NCBI RefSeq assembly: GCF_019668485.1
Contig: NZ_AP024619.1
Location: forward strand, 380,501 to 444,500
Direction of reading: 5' to 3'
Source of the DNA: Gelria sp. Kuro-4
Lineage (GTDB): Bacteria; Bacillota; DTU030; DUMP01
Length of the DNA: 64,000 bases
Position numbers and translations under genes: made by a program. The notes under the pieces were generated by a model that was not told the DNA's origin, made no database searches, and saw nothing but the letters and a program-made list of their open reading frames with translations. Below, in pieces: positions 1-8,541 of this stretch (the stretch's first letter is position 1; every line of letters begins with the position of its first letter).

Positions 1-987
1 GCGCAAAAAGGCATCCCGGAGATCCGTCGCCGGATCCGGCGCCGTTAAGGTAACGATGGGGGTGGTGGGGTGGGTAGTCGACGGCCTTAGGACCTTGAGG
101 GAACGCAGGACCTCCGCCTTCACCGCGCCCACGCGTCGGCGGGAGCGGACGGCGAATTCCCGGTCGGCCAGGGCCGCCCGCGCCGCCCTGCACGCCGCCC
201 GGCTGAGGCTGAAAGGGAGGTCCACGCGGCTGTAGAGGGAGCGCAGCTCGTCCCGGAGCACCGCGTAGCCCACCCGCAACCCCGCCAGGCCCCAGCCCTT
301 GGAGAAAGAACGGACCACAAGAAGGTTCGAGAAGGAAGTACTGAGATAGACGGCGGAACTTTCCGGCGAAACGAACTCCCCGTATGCCTCGTCCACCAGC
401 ACCGGAACAGAAAGCTCCTGGGCGCGCTCAAGGATGGTGCGGAGGGTGGCGAGGTCCAGCAGCTGACCCGTAGGGTTGTTGGGATTATCAAGATAAACCA
501 GAGTAACGGCGGGCGTGAGACGCTCGAGAAAGGCAGCCGGGTCAAATTCCAGCTTTTCGCCGGCCAGCGGCAGGCTGCAGTAGACAGCCCCGTTGGCGCG
601 GGCGTCGCTCACGTACTCGGAAAACTGCGGCGTATACCCTAGGACCTGCGCTCCCGGAAAGAGGAACAACTTGTTCAAGCGCTCCAGCACGCCCATGGAA
701 CCGGGACCGACGGCGATGTCCGCCGCCGTTATTCCCGCCCCGGCCCAGAAGCGGGCCAGGTTTTCCCGCAGCTCGTCCGCCCAGGGGTCCGGGTAACGTG
801 AGAAGTCCTCCCCGGCCGCGGCCCGGTAAGCCTCCCGGGCCGCCGGCGGCGCCCCCAAGGGGTTGGTGCCCAAGGCGCAGTCCAGCACCTTCTCTTCCGG
901 CCAGCCGTAGGACCGCAGTTTCTCCCGCACGTCCACCACGTAACTGTCCCGTTTGAGTTTATAGAGGTAGGCATTAGAACAAAGCAT
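1..987 (-). CDS. PLP-dependent class I/II aminotransferase, HisC/CobD-like (3' end outside window)
   Basis: The 329 codons in the window run to the left edge without a stop, so the C-terminus is missing. The start is ATG at 987 behind a clear AGGAGG. The protein carries the fold-type I aminotransferase signatures NPNNPTG (about residue 160) and SFSKGWGLAGLRVGY (about 215-230), whose lysine should form the PLP Schiff base. Compact N-terminus and the DEAYGEF motif fit the histidinol-phosphate aminotransferase / threonine-phosphate decarboxylase group. No his or cob genes are visible next to it, so which of the two activities applies cannot be settled here. It is divergent from the M20 operon. 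Confidence 0.82.
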   Translation of the reverse strand, partial: MLCSNAYLYKLKRDSYVVDVREKLRSYGWPEEKVLDCALGTNPLGAPPAAREAYRAAAGEDFSRYPDPWADELRENLARFWAGAGITAADIAVGPGSMGVLERLNKLFLFPGAQVLGYTPQFSEYVSDARANGAVYCSLPLAGEKLEFDPAAFLERLTPAVTLVYLDNPNNPTGQLLDLATLRTILERAQELSVPVLVDEAYGEFVSPESSAVYLSTSFSNLLVVRSFSKGWGLAGLRVGYAVLRDELRSLYSRVDLPFSLSRAACRAARAALADREFAVRSRRRVGAVKAEVLRSLKVLRPSTTHPTTPIVTLTAPDPATDLRDAFLR

Positions 988-1216
988 GGGTTTTCCTCCT
1001 CCGCGGCCTAAGATTCAGTCCCTTGAGAGTATTCGCCGCCGGCCCCGGGGCCATCCTCTTTTAAACGCCAAAGATAAGGGCGCAGCACCAAGCCCTGCCG
1101 GCGCGGCCCGTCTACCGGCGTTCGGCATCTTAAGGCGTGTGAACAAGCCCGAAGCGCTGCACGCACCGCCAGCGTCCCAGCCGGCGTCTCAGGCGGCTGC
1201 ACAGTCGCCCGTCCGG

Positions 1217-1245
1217 TTGAAAACACCCTTTTTCTGCGCTATAAT
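1217..1245 (+). promoter_or_regulatory. sigma-A type promoter of the amidohydrolase operon
   Basis: TTGAAA (1217-1222), 17-base spacer, TATAAT (1240-1245), about 50 bases upstream of the ATG at 1300. The rest of 988-1216 holds no gene I can support. Confidence 0.75.
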
Positions 1246-1299
1246 TTGTCCATTGTGGATGGAGTAGTGTTTACTGCACACATACAGAGGAGGATTCGC

Positions 1300-2625
1300 A
1301 TGAACGAAGCAGAGTTGGCGCAGCTGAAGCAGCAGGTATGCCGGAGCATCGCCGCCGCCCGCGACGAGATTGTGGCGCTGGCGGAGGACATCTTCACCCA
1401 CCCGGAGCTCGGCTACAAGGAGACGCGCACCTCCGAGCTGGTGGCGGGCAAACTCGCCGGGCTGGGCCTCACCGTCGAGCGCGGGCTGGCCCTCACCGGG
1501 GTAAGGGCGGTGGCACCCGGCCGGGAACATAACGCCCGGGTGGCCATCCTGGGCGAACTGGACGCCGTGGTTTCCCCCCAGCACCCCCAGGCCGACCCGC
1601 ACACGGGCGCCGCGCACGCCTGCGGGCACCACGGGCAGCTGGCGGCCATGCTGGGGGCCGGAATCGGCCTCGTCCGCTCCGGGGCGGTGAAGGAGCTGGG
1701 CGGTGACGTGGTGCTCATGGCCGTGCCGGCCGAAGAGTTTGTGGAGCTGGGGTATCGCCGCCGCTTGATGGAAGAAGGCAAGATCGAGTTTTTCGGCGGC
1801 AAGCAGGAACTCATCAAGGCAGGTGCCTTCTCCGACCTGGACGCCGTGATGATGGTCCACTCGGAAGCGCAAACGCCGGAGCGCAAGGCCTTCGTCGGCG
1901 GCACCTGCAACGGCTTCATCGGCAAGATCGTCACCTACCTGGGCAAGGCGGCCCACGCCGGCGGTGCTCCCCACGAGGGGATCAATGCCCTTAACGCCGC
2001 CATGCTGGGGCTCATGGCCATCCATGCCCAGCGCGAGACCTTCCGCGACGAGGACTCCATCCGCGTCCACCCCATCATCACCAAGGGCGGCGACCTGGTG
2101 AACATCGTCCCGGCTGAGGTCACCGTGGAAACCTACGTGCGCGGGCGCAGCATGCCGGCGGTCTTCGACGCCAACCACAAGGTCAACCGCGCCCTTAAGG
2201 CCGGCGCTTACGCCGTCGGCGCCGAGTGCCAGATTGATGAGATCCCGGGGTATCTGCCGCTGAGCCAGCACCCGGAGCTCTCGGAACTCTTTGCCGCCAA
2301 CATGCGCCGGCTTATTGGAGCAGAAAACGTGGTCCCGGGTGCACACATGGCAGGCTCCTCCGACATCGGCGACATCTCCCAGCTCGTGCCGGCCATCCAA
2401 CCCACCATCGGCGGCTTCAGCGGCCTGGCCCACGGCAAGGACTTTTGCGTGAGCGACCCAGATATGGCCTATATTTTCCCTGCCCAGGCCCTGGCCATGA
2501 CCGCGGTCGACCTCCTGGTGAACGGCGCTGCTAAGGCCCGCGCCATCAAGGCCGCTTTCCAGGCACCGCTTGATCGGGAAAGCTACCTCAAGATGTGGGC
2601 CGACTTCCGGGCCGGTAAGGAATAG
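1300..2625 (+). CDS. M20 family metallo-amidohydrolase (AbgB-like)
   Basis: A 441-residue cytosolic zinc hydrolase of the M20D/amidohydrolase group, which removes acyl or aminoacyl groups from amides such as N-acyl amino acids or p-aminobenzoyl-glutamate. Visible signatures are the HPELGYKE motif near the N-terminus (about 38), the metal-site HACGHHG (about 107), PAEEF (about 142), the dimerisation-domain segment GKAAHAGGAPHEGINAL (about 220) and a C-terminal GFSGLAHGKDF with the last metal histidine. Start is ATG 1300 with AGGAGG eight bases upstream; longer readings have no ribosome site. It is first in an operon with two membrane proteins that may import its substrate. Length matches the AbgB branch; the natural substrate is not evident. 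Confidence 0.85.
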   Translation: MNEAELAQLKQQVCRSIAAARDEIVALAEDIFTHPELGYKETRTSELVAGKLAGLGLTVERGLALTGVRAVAPGREHNARVAILGELDAVVSPQHPQADPHTGAAHACGHHGQLAAMLGAGIGLVRSGAVKELGGDVVLMAVPAEEFVELGYRRRLMEEGKIEFFGGKQELIKAGAFSDLDAVMMVHSEAQTPERKAFVGGTCNGFIGKIVTYLGKAAHAGGAPHEGINALNAAMLGLMAIHAQRETFRDEDSIRVHPIITKGGDLVNIVPAEVTVETYVRGRSMPAVFDANHKVNRALKAGAYAVGAECQIDEIPGYLPLSQHPELSELFAANMRRLIGAENVVPGAHMAGSSDIGDISQLVPAIQPTIGGFSGLAHGKDFCVSDPDMAYIFPAQALAMTAVDLLVNGAAKARAIKAAFQAPLDRESYLKMWADFRAGKE

Positions 2626-2653
2626 AAACTTAAGGAAAGCGAGGTTGGAGCCC

Positions 2654-3478
2654 ATGCAGAAGCCGTCGGAATGGAAGATCCACGCCCTGGTGCTGGCCAT
2701 GGTGGCGGTGTCTGAGTTCATCGGCATCAAGAGCTTCCAGGTCGGGCCGGGCAAGGCGATCCTGCTCCCCATGCTCTACGCTTTGGTCATCGGGTTGATG
2801 CTGGGGCCGAAGTTCCTCAAGGTGGTCGACCTGGAGGAGATGAAGCTGGCCACGCCCTTCATCGGCCTCTCGGTGATGCTCCTCATCGCCAAGTACGGCA
2901 CCACCATCGGGCCTTCGGTACCTCTCCTCATCAAGGCGGGCCCTGCCCTGATTCTCCAGGAGATCGGCAACTTCGGCACCATCATCCTAGCCTTCCCCAT
3001 CGCCATGCTGCTCGGCTTCCGGCGCGAAGCCATCGGCGCCGTGCACTCCATCGCCCGTGAGGGAAACCTGGCCATCATTGGTGAAATGTACGGGCTCGAG
3101 TCGCCGGAGGGCCGCGGCGTGATGGGCGTCTACATCTGCGGGACCCTGTTCGGCGCCATCTTCTTCGGCATCATGGCCGGCTTCTTCGCCAGCCTCAAGA
3201 TCTTTCATCCTTATGCCCTGGCCATGGCCTGCGGCGTGGGCAGCGCCAGCATGATGGCCGCGAGTTCCGGCGCCTTAACGGCGGCGGTCCCGGCGATGGC
3301 GAAAGAGATTCAGGCCTTCGCCTCCGCCAGCAACCTGCTTACGGCGGCGGACGGTGTCTACGCCTCAGTGTTTGTGGCCATCCCCTTCACCGAATGGCTC
3401 TACCGCAAGTTCGGACCCAAGGAAGCAGCGCAGGCCGTCGCCCAGGCAGAACCAGCCGCCGGACAGGAGGGGAAGTAA
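2654..3478 (+). CDS. DUF3100-family integral membrane protein
   Basis: A 274-residue protein with about eight hydrophobic segments (for example residues 11-30, 45-62, 75-95, 100-125 and 150-175), matching my memory of the DUF3100 family, whose biochemical role is not established. It lies 28 bases after the amidohydrolase stop and its stop codon abuts the next gene's ATG, so the two membrane genes are very likely co-translated. The pairing of a longer and a shorter hydrophobic protein recalls two-component carriers. Start is ATG 2654, the first methionine after the upstream stop with GGAG close by. An Ala/Glu-rich cytoplasmic tail ends the protein. Transport of the amidohydrolase substrate is inference from context. 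Confidence 0.7.
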   Translation: MQKPSEWKIHALVLAMVAVSEFIGIKSFQVGPGKAILLPMLYALVIGLMLGPKFLKVVDLEEMKLATPFIGLSVMLLIAKYGTTIGPSVPLLIKAGPALILQEIGNFGTIILAFPIAMLLGFRREAIGAVHSIAREGNLAIIGEMYGLESPEGRGVMGVYICGTLFGAIFFGIMAGFFASLKIFHPYALAMACGVGSASMMAASSGALTAAVPAMAKEIQAFASASNLLTAADGVYASVFVAIPFTEWLYRKFGPKEAAQAVAQAEPAAGQEGK

Positions 3479-3928
3479 ATGATGGACTGGCGTGACACCC
3501 TGAAGATCCTCGTTATCGTGGCCGCCATCACCCTGGTCGGCAATCGCATCGGCTTCAAGGTCAACCCTATGGAGGCCATTCCGGGGATGCTGGTCCTCCT
3601 CGGCATCGTCATCAGCGGCCTCGTCCTGGCCAAGCTCATCCCGGTGAAGCTGCCCAGCATCGTCTATATCTCGCTCATCGGTATCATCCTCACCATCCCC
3701 GGGTTCCCGGGTGCCGCCTGGTTCACCGCCCAGGCGAACAAGGTGCAGTTCCTTGCCCTTTGTACCCCGGTACTGGCCTACGCCGGCATTGCCTCGGGGA
3801 AGGACCTGGACGACTTTAAGAAACTCGGCTGGCGCATCATCGTCGTCTCCGCCTTCGTCTTTATCGGCACTTTCATCGGCTCGGCCGTCATCGCCCAGCT
3901 GGTACTGAAGCTCACCGGGCAAATCTAA
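3479..3928 (+). CDS. small four- to five-helix membrane protein, partner of DUF3100 protein
   Basis: 149 residues with about five hydrophobic helices (roughly 8-22, 32-52, 60-78, 95-112, 122-145) and conserved-looking polar spots NRIGFKVNP and ASGKDLDDF between them. GGAGGGG stands six bases before the ATG. It directly follows the DUF3100 gene and precedes a strong terminator, so it closes the operon. I do not recognise a named family with certainty; by position it is the second subunit of a putative importer or exporter serving the M20 amidohydrolase. Confidence 0.68.
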   Translation: MMDWRDTLKILVIVAAITLVGNRIGFKVNPMEAIPGMLVLLGIVISGLVLAKLIPVKLPSIVYISLIGIILTIPGFPGAAWFTAQANKVQFLALCTPVLAYAGIASGKDLDDFKKLGWRIIVVSAFVFIGTFIGSAVIAQLVLKLTGQI

Positions 3929-4011
3929 AGCAGCCGTTCGCGCCGAAGGAGAGGGCCCGAGGTAGGCAGGACTGCTGTAGTTCTGCTTCAGCAGCGTGGA
4001 GGTCCGAGGAA

Positions 4012-4037
4012 AAAACCCGGGGAAGTCCCCGGGTTTT
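4012..4037. terminator. bidirectional rho-independent terminator
   Basis: Perfect 11-base inverted repeat AAAACCCGGGG / CCCCGGGTTTT around a 4-base loop, with A and T runs at either end, between the converging M20 operon (+) and the nucleoside phosphorylase gene (-). Confidence 0.88.
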
Positions 4038-4042
4038 CCCCT

Positions 4043-5347
4043 TTACTTAACGGTTTCATACAGCAGCGGCCGGGGGGCCGGCGGCTGCGGGACGATGCTA
4101 CAGGCGCTGAGAAACAGTGCCGTAGCTTCCTGGGCGCGTGCCGCATCGTTCGCGTGCACCACAGCCAGCGGCTCGCCGGCGGCGACGCGGTCGCCCACCT
4201 TCTTCTTAAGAACAAGGCCCACCGCCAGGTCGATCTCGTCCTCCTTCTTTTCCCGGCCGGCGCCGAGCAGCATGGCGGCGCGGCCGATGACGTCGGCGCG
4301 CAGGTCGGCCACGTAGCCGGCGCTTGGGGCGGGGACCGGTATCTTCAGCTGTGCCTGCGGCAGCATCCCGGGGTCGTCCACCACCTGCGGGTTGCCGCCC
4401 TGGGCCGCCACCAGCTCGCGAAACTTATCGAGGGCCGCGCCGCTGGTAAGAAGGTCCGTAAGGAGCGCCTTGCCTGCCGCTTCATTTTCTACGCGCCCGG
4501 CCAGGACCAGCATCTGGGCCCCCAGGGCCAGGGAGAGGCCGGTAAGGTCGGCCGGACCCCGGCCGCGCAGGGCAGCCAGGGCCTCCTCTACCTCCAAAGC
4601 GTTGCCTACGGCATAGCCCAGCGGCTGGTTCATGTCCGTGATCAAGGCCACCGTCTTCCGCCCTACCGCAGCGCCGGTATCCACCATGGTGCGGGCCAGC
4701 TCGCGGGCCTCTTCCAAACGCGGCAGAAAGGCCCCCGAGCCGCACTTCACGTCCAGCACGATGGCGTCGGCCCCGGCAGCGATCTTCTTGGACATGATGG
4801 AGCTAGCGATGAGCGGGATGCTGGCGGTGGTGGCCGTGACATCGCGCAGGGCGTAGATCTTTTTGTCCGCCGGGGCCAGGTTCCCGGTCTGGCCGGTGAG
4901 GGCCAGGCCGATCCGCCGCACATTGGCCAGGAACTCTTCCTGCGTAAGATTGACCCGGAACCCGGGGACGGCGGCCAGTTTGTCCACCGTACCGCCGGTG
5001 TGTCCCAGGCCCCGCCCCGACATCTTGGCCACCGGCACGCCGGCCGCCGCCACCAGCGGTGCCACCACCAGCGTCGTCTTGTCCCCGACGCCACCGGTGG
5101 AGTGCTTGTCCACCTTGCGCCCGGGCAGCGCGGAGAGGTCCAGCTGTTCGCCCGAACGGGCCATAGCCAAAGTGAGTGCGCCGGTCTCGCGCCGGTTCAT
5201 CCCGCGGATGTAGACAGCCATAAGAAAGGCCGCCATTTGGTAGTCCGGTATCTCGCCTGCGGTATAGGCGCGTACCATAAATTCAATCTCGGCCGCCGTA
5301 AGTTCGCCGCCGTCCCGTTTTTTGGCGATTACGTCCAGCGCCCGCAC
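4043..5347 (-). CDS. pdp: pyrimidine-nucleoside phosphorylase
   Basis: 434 residues, the usual length for the NP-II family (thymidine/pyrimidine-nucleoside phosphorylase), which cleaves thymidine, uridine or deoxyuridine with phosphate to base and (deoxy)ribose-1-phosphate. Visible motifs: KHSTGGVGDKTTL and SGRGLGHTGGTVDKLAAVPGF (phosphate and substrate binding, residues about 81-125), the K-containing SSIMSKKIAAGADAIVLDVKCGSGAF segment (about 185-210) and the C-terminal beta-hammerhead domain. GTG start at 5347 with GGGGGAG upstream. It sits four bases behind mtnA, as last gene of a three-gene operon. The family's archaeal AMP phosphorylases are longer, so the bacterial activity is more likely. 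Confidence 0.92.
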   Translation of the reverse strand: MRALDVIAKKRDGGELTAAEIEFMVRAYTAGEIPDYQMAAFLMAVYIRGMNRRETGALTLAMARSGEQLDLSALPGRKVDKHSTGGVGDKTTLVVAPLVAAAGVPVAKMSGRGLGHTGGTVDKLAAVPGFRVNLTQEEFLANVRRIGLALTGQTGNLAPADKKIYALRDVTATTASIPLIASSIMSKKIAAGADAIVLDVKCGSGAFLPRLEEARELARTMVDTGAAVGRKTVALITDMNQPLGYAVGNALEVEEALAALRGRGPADLTGLSLALGAQMLVLAGRVENEAAGKALLTDLLTSGAALDKFRELVAAQGGNPQVVDDPGMLPQAQLKIPVPAPSAGYVADLRADVIGRAAMLLGAGREKKEDEIDLAVGLVLKKKVGDRVAAGEPLAVVHANDAARAQEATALFLSACSIVPQPPAPRPLLYETVK

Positions 5348-5351
5348 CTCT

Positions 5352-6398
5352 TCACTCCCCCTTTGGTGCCGCCAGGGCCTTTTGGATGGCCTCCTTAAAG
5401 GGCGGCCGCAAGATGCCGGCCTCGGTGATGATGCCGCTCAGGTACCAGTGGGGCGTCACGTCGAAAGCCGGGTTCCAGACAGACACCCCCGCCCGCGCCA
5501 GCCTCCGGCCGCCGATGTGGGTGACCTCCTCCGGGTCGCGCTCCTCGATGGGGATCTCCCGGCCGCTCGTGAGCCTTTCATCGATGGTGGCCAGCGGTGC
5601 CGCCACATAGACCGGGATACCGTGCTCACGGGCAAGGACGGCCACGCTGTAGGAGCCGATTTTGTTGGCGGTGTCGCCATTGGCGGCGATGCGGTCGGCA
5701 CCGAAGATCACCAAGTCCACCCGGCCCTTTTGCATGGCGTAGCCGGCCATATCATCGCAGATCAGAGTCACAGGAATGCCGTCCTCCTGGAGCTCGTAGG
5801 CGGTAAGGCGCGCACCCTGCAGCAGGGGCCTGGTTTCGTCGGCGTACACCATGGCCACCTTGCCCGCCGCGTGGGCCGCCCGGATCACCCCCAGTGCCGT
5901 CCCGTACCCGGCCGTGGCCAGGGCACCGGCGTTGCAGTGGGTAAGGATGCGGGCGCCGGGCGGGACCACCGCCGCGCCGTGCGCACCGATTCGCCGGCAA
6001 ATCTCCATATCTTCCGCAAAGAGGTGATGGGCCGCGTCCAGGAGGGCCTGCTGCATGGCCGCGACGCTCTCATCCGCCAGCTCTTCGGCCCGCCGGTAGG
6101 CGCGCTCGAGCGCCCGAAAGAGGTTTACCGCCGTGGGCCGCGTCCCGGCCAGAAGTTCTTTCACCGCCCTGAGGTGCCGCAGGAACTCCTCCCTCTCCGT
6201 ACCCTTAAACTCGCGCGCTCCCAAGGCCAGGCCGTAGGCCGCCGCAATGCCGATGGCCGGCGCCCCGCGCACCGCCAGCCGCCGGATGGCAGCCGCCACC
6301 TCCTCCGGCCGGGTGCAGCGCAGGTACTCCGTTTTCTCCGGGAGCTTCGTCTGGTCGAGCAGTAAGAGCGCCCCGTCCTCCCAGCGCATGGTGTCCAT
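5352..6398 (-). CDS. mtnA: S-methyl-5-thioribose-1-phosphate isomerase
   Basis: 348 residues of the eIF2B-like aldose-ketose isomerase family, converting methylthioribose-1-phosphate to methylthioribulose-1-phosphate in methionine salvage. Seen: RGAPAIGIAAAYGLALG near residue 45, the catalytic-cysteine segment LTHCNAGALATAGYGTALG (about 152-170), the catalytic-aspartate segment FGADRIAANGDTANKIG (about 233-250) and DVTPHWYLSGIITEAG at the end. ATG 6398 follows AAAGGAG with nine-base spacing. Middle gene of asparaginase-mtnA-pdp. A related family acts on ribose-1,5-bisphosphate; next to a nucleoside phosphorylase that alternative deserves mention, but sequence motifs alone favour MtnA. Confidence 0.9.
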   Translation of the reverse strand: MDTMRWEDGALLLLDQTKLPEKTEYLRCTRPEEVAAAIRRLAVRGAPAIGIAAAYGLALGAREFKGTEREEFLRHLRAVKELLAGTRPTAVNLFRALERAYRRAEELADESVAAMQQALLDAAHHLFAEDMEICRRIGAHGAAVVPPGARILTHCNAGALATAGYGTALGVIRAAHAAGKVAMVYADETRPLLQGARLTAYELQEDGIPVTLICDDMAGYAMQKGRVDLVIFGADRIAANGDTANKIGSYSVAVLAREHGIPVYVAAPLATIDERLTSGREIPIEERDPEEVTHIGGRRLARAGVSVWNPAFDVTPHWYLSGIITEAGILRPPFKEAIQKALAAPKGE

Positions 6399-6412
6399 CG
6401 CGTCCAGCTCCT

Positions 6413-7417
6413 TTACTTAAAGAAAGGTACCGCCTCCAACCGGCCGGCGGTTAACCCGCCCCAGGTCTTGATCGCATAGCTGCGAAAGGGGCTCAGCGCC
6501 TGCAAGGCGCCTTCGTCCAGCAGGGACAGTTCGGCGAGCACCTCGGTCACCACCGGTGCCAGCGCCCGGTCGGACCCATCCTCGATCTTCACGGCCACAC
6601 CGATGCCCGCAGGGATGCTGCCCACGCCGAAAGAGGCTTCTGCCCCGTCCTTGGCCACCAGGGCACCGTTGGCAGTTTTGAGAAGCGCGGTAGTGTAGCG
6701 CTCCGTTCCGGCAATGAGCTCCGGGTAGCGGGCCATGGCCTCTTGGATGAGCGCGATCCCCCGGCGCTGCTCCCCTGCAGGCCCGCCGGCGCCCGCCAGC
6801 CGGGCGTAGCCCCAGGCCATGTTCCGAAGCGGCACGGCGAACACCGGCACTCCGCAGGTGTCGCGCCCCGTCCTGATCGCTTCCGCCGGGTAACCGGTGA
6901 GCTCCGCCACCGTCCGCAGCATCAGCTGCTGTACCGGGTGGCCCAGCTCCAGGTAGCCGGCCGTGTCCCAGCCCCGGTGACGGCAGAGGGCAAGCATGGC
7001 GGCGTGCTTCCCCGAGCAGGCATTGCGGGCCGGGCCGATCGGCTCGCCCGCCCGGCGCAGGCGGCGGGCGGTAGGTTTGTGGAAAGGGGTATGGACCCCA
7101 CACTGCAGGCTCGCCTCATCCAGGCCGATCTTATGAAGGACCGAAAGCACCCGTGCCACGTGCATATCTTCCCCACTGTGCGAGGCGCACATTACCGCCA
7201 GTTCGTCCAAGGTGAAACCAAAGGCGTCATAGGCGCCCGTGGTTACAACCGGCAGCGCCTGGAAGGGCTTGGCCGCCGAGCGCAAAAAGGTCAGGCGCTC
7301 CGGATCACCCCGGCTGTAAAGCAGATTTCCCTCCCCGTCCACCACCGCGATCGACCCGTAGTGGCGGCTTTCCTCCCACCGGCCGCGGTAGGCCACGGCC
7401 ACAACTTCCGGCTGCAC
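6413..7417 (-). CDS. type II L-asparaginase family protein (Rhizobium-type)
   Basis: 334 residues matching the asparaginase II family, which is unrelated to E. coli AnsA/AnsB: SRHYGSIAVVD, FLRSAAKPFQALPVV (serine and lysine thought catalytic), CASHSGEDMHV, and the CSGKHAAMLALC motif with SGKH. It is predicted cytosolic (no signal peptide). Start chosen at GTG 7417, nine bases after AGGAG; the GTG at 7423 is only three bases from that site. First gene of the operon with mtnA 14 bases behind. No transcription signal could be identified upstream. Confidence 0.85.
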   Translation of the reverse strand: MQPEVVAVAYRGRWEESRHYGSIAVVDGEGNLLYSRGDPERLTFLRSAAKPFQALPVVTTGAYDAFGFTLDELAVMCASHSGEDMHVARVLSVLHKIGLDEASLQCGVHTPFHKPTARRLRRAGEPIGPARNACSGKHAAMLALCRHRGWDTAGYLELGHPVQQLMLRTVAELTGYPAEAIRTGRDTCGVPVFAVPLRNMAWGYARLAGAGGPAGEQRRGIALIQEAMARYPELIAGTERYTTALLKTANGALVAKDGAEASFGVGSIPAGIGVAVKIEDGSDRALAPVVTEVLAELSLLDEGALQALSPFRSYAIKTWGGLTAGRLEAVPFFK

Positions 7418-7493
7418 TGCCACCAGCTCCTGTTCTTTACTGTCCAGTCTTTTTTAGGTATTCTTTCCGCCCCCTGCCTTCTCCTTCTCCTCA

Positions 7494-7518
7494 CCCCGCC
7501 CGGACCTGCCGGGCGGGG
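7494..7518. terminator. GC-rich hairpin at the end of the M29/AroM gene unit
   Basis: CCCCGCCCGG / CCGGGCGGGG with a 5-base loop, followed on the plus side by a T-rich stretch and on the minus side by no T-run. Position just after the stop of the 7572-8525 gene suggests it ends that transcript, though the T-run orientation is imperfect. Confidence 0.5.
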
Positions 7519-7571
7519 TTCTTGTTCTCTGTTTCTGTGCCTCCTACGCGAACTGTGAAGCCGGCCGCGAT

Positions 7572-8525
7572 TTAATCGAGCAGTATTCTACCTCCGCTTA
7601 GAACTTTGCGCCCATCTATATACAGGTCCGGCGCCTTGATCACGCCATCCACGTGGATACCGGCCGCCACCCGGCCACCAAAGGTATCGTTGCTTCCTAA
7701 AGCGACATGAACGGTACCGTACGCCTTCTCGTCCTCCAGTATAACTCCGGTGATGCGCGCCTTGTCGTTGGTTCCAATGCCTAGTTCCGCCAGGTTCCGC
7801 GCCTGCGGGTCGTCCCCTAAAAGGTTCAGCAGCCGTCCGCCGTCCGGCCCTTCCACTGCCGTCAGCACGCCACGCGTAAAGGTGAGTTTGAGTGGAGCGG
7901 CCGGCCTGCCCAGGCCGGCAAATGAGCCGTCCACAATGACCACCCCTTCAGCGCTGCCCTCCACGGGTGCGATGTACGCCTCACCGGAGGGCAGGTTGCC
8001 GGATGCCCCCCTCTCCCGATACACGCCGGTACTGGCTATGCCCTTACGGCCTCGAAGGGACAGGCGCAAGCGTTGGCCATCTTTCTCAAGCGTAGCCTCC
8101 TCGGCCGAACTGAGGAGATCGGCGATTCTACGAGTTAGGGCGGCAACGCGGTTATAATCCGCCGTTATTGGGCCGGCGAAAAACATCTCCTCGGTAATCC
8201 CGGGCATGGTAGCAACCCTTACCCCGGCGGCACAGGCCGCCTTTTTTGCCTGGGTGTGCGTTAGTGAGTGTGCCGTGGCCGCTATTACCACGTCGGCTGC
8301 CCCCATGGCCCGGGCCACCGCTTCCGGCGGTTCTGCTCCGCTGCGGCCCAAAGGCTGGATCCGAAGAAGCAGCGCCCGGGCTCCCAGCTGCGCCCCGGCC
8401 GCAAAAAGCGCTTCCCCTATCTTCAGCGTGGTCTCGTCTTCGATGACCAGCAGTTGCTCCCCGGCCTGAAGCCCCAGGTTATCCTGTAACACCTGCCGCG
8501 CCACCTGCAGCATGTCTTCACCCAC
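7572..8525 (-). CDS. M29-like aminopeptidase / NicX-like metal-dependent enzyme
   Basis: 317 residues resembling the thermophilic aminopeptidase (M29) superfamily, which also includes the ring-opening dihydroxypyridine dioxygenase NicX. Seen: an N-terminal Rossmann-like half (residues 1-150), then GEAYIAPVEGSAEGVVIVDGSF with the first metal glutamate, NLAELGIGTNDKARITGVILEDEKAYGTVHVALGSNDTFGG with the second metal glutamates and histidine, and HVDGVIKAPDLYIDG at the end, the expected order of metal ligands. GTG start at 8525, ten bases after GGGAGG. Last gene of the IclR-to-M29 unit; it may act on an opened ring or a dipeptide-like intermediate. The exact reaction is unknown. Confidence 0.75.
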   Translation of the reverse strand: MGEDMLQVARQVLQDNLGLQAGEQLLVIEDETTLKIGEALFAAGAQLGARALLLRIQPLGRSGAEPPEAVARAMGAADVVIAATAHSLTHTQAKKAACAAGVRVATMPGITEEMFFAGPITADYNRVAALTRRIADLLSSAEEATLEKDGQRLRLSLRGRKGIASTGVYRERGASGNLPSGEAYIAPVEGSAEGVVIVDGSFAGLGRPAAPLKLTFTRGVLTAVEGPDGGRLLNLLGDDPQARNLAELGIGTNDKARITGVILEDEKAYGTVHVALGSNDTFGGRVAAGIHVDGVIKAPDLYIDGRKVLSGGRILLD

Positions 8526-8541
8526 GCGTTATTTTCCTCCC

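Noticed and set aside
1189-2772. Long open frame on the minus strand opposite the M20 gene
   Set aside because: Antisense to a well-supported gene with M20 motifs; His/Gly-rich composition typical of GC-rich shadow frames and no ribosome site.
4154-5398. 414-codon frame opposite the nucleoside phosphorylase
   Set aside because: Shadow of a gene with intact NP-II motifs.
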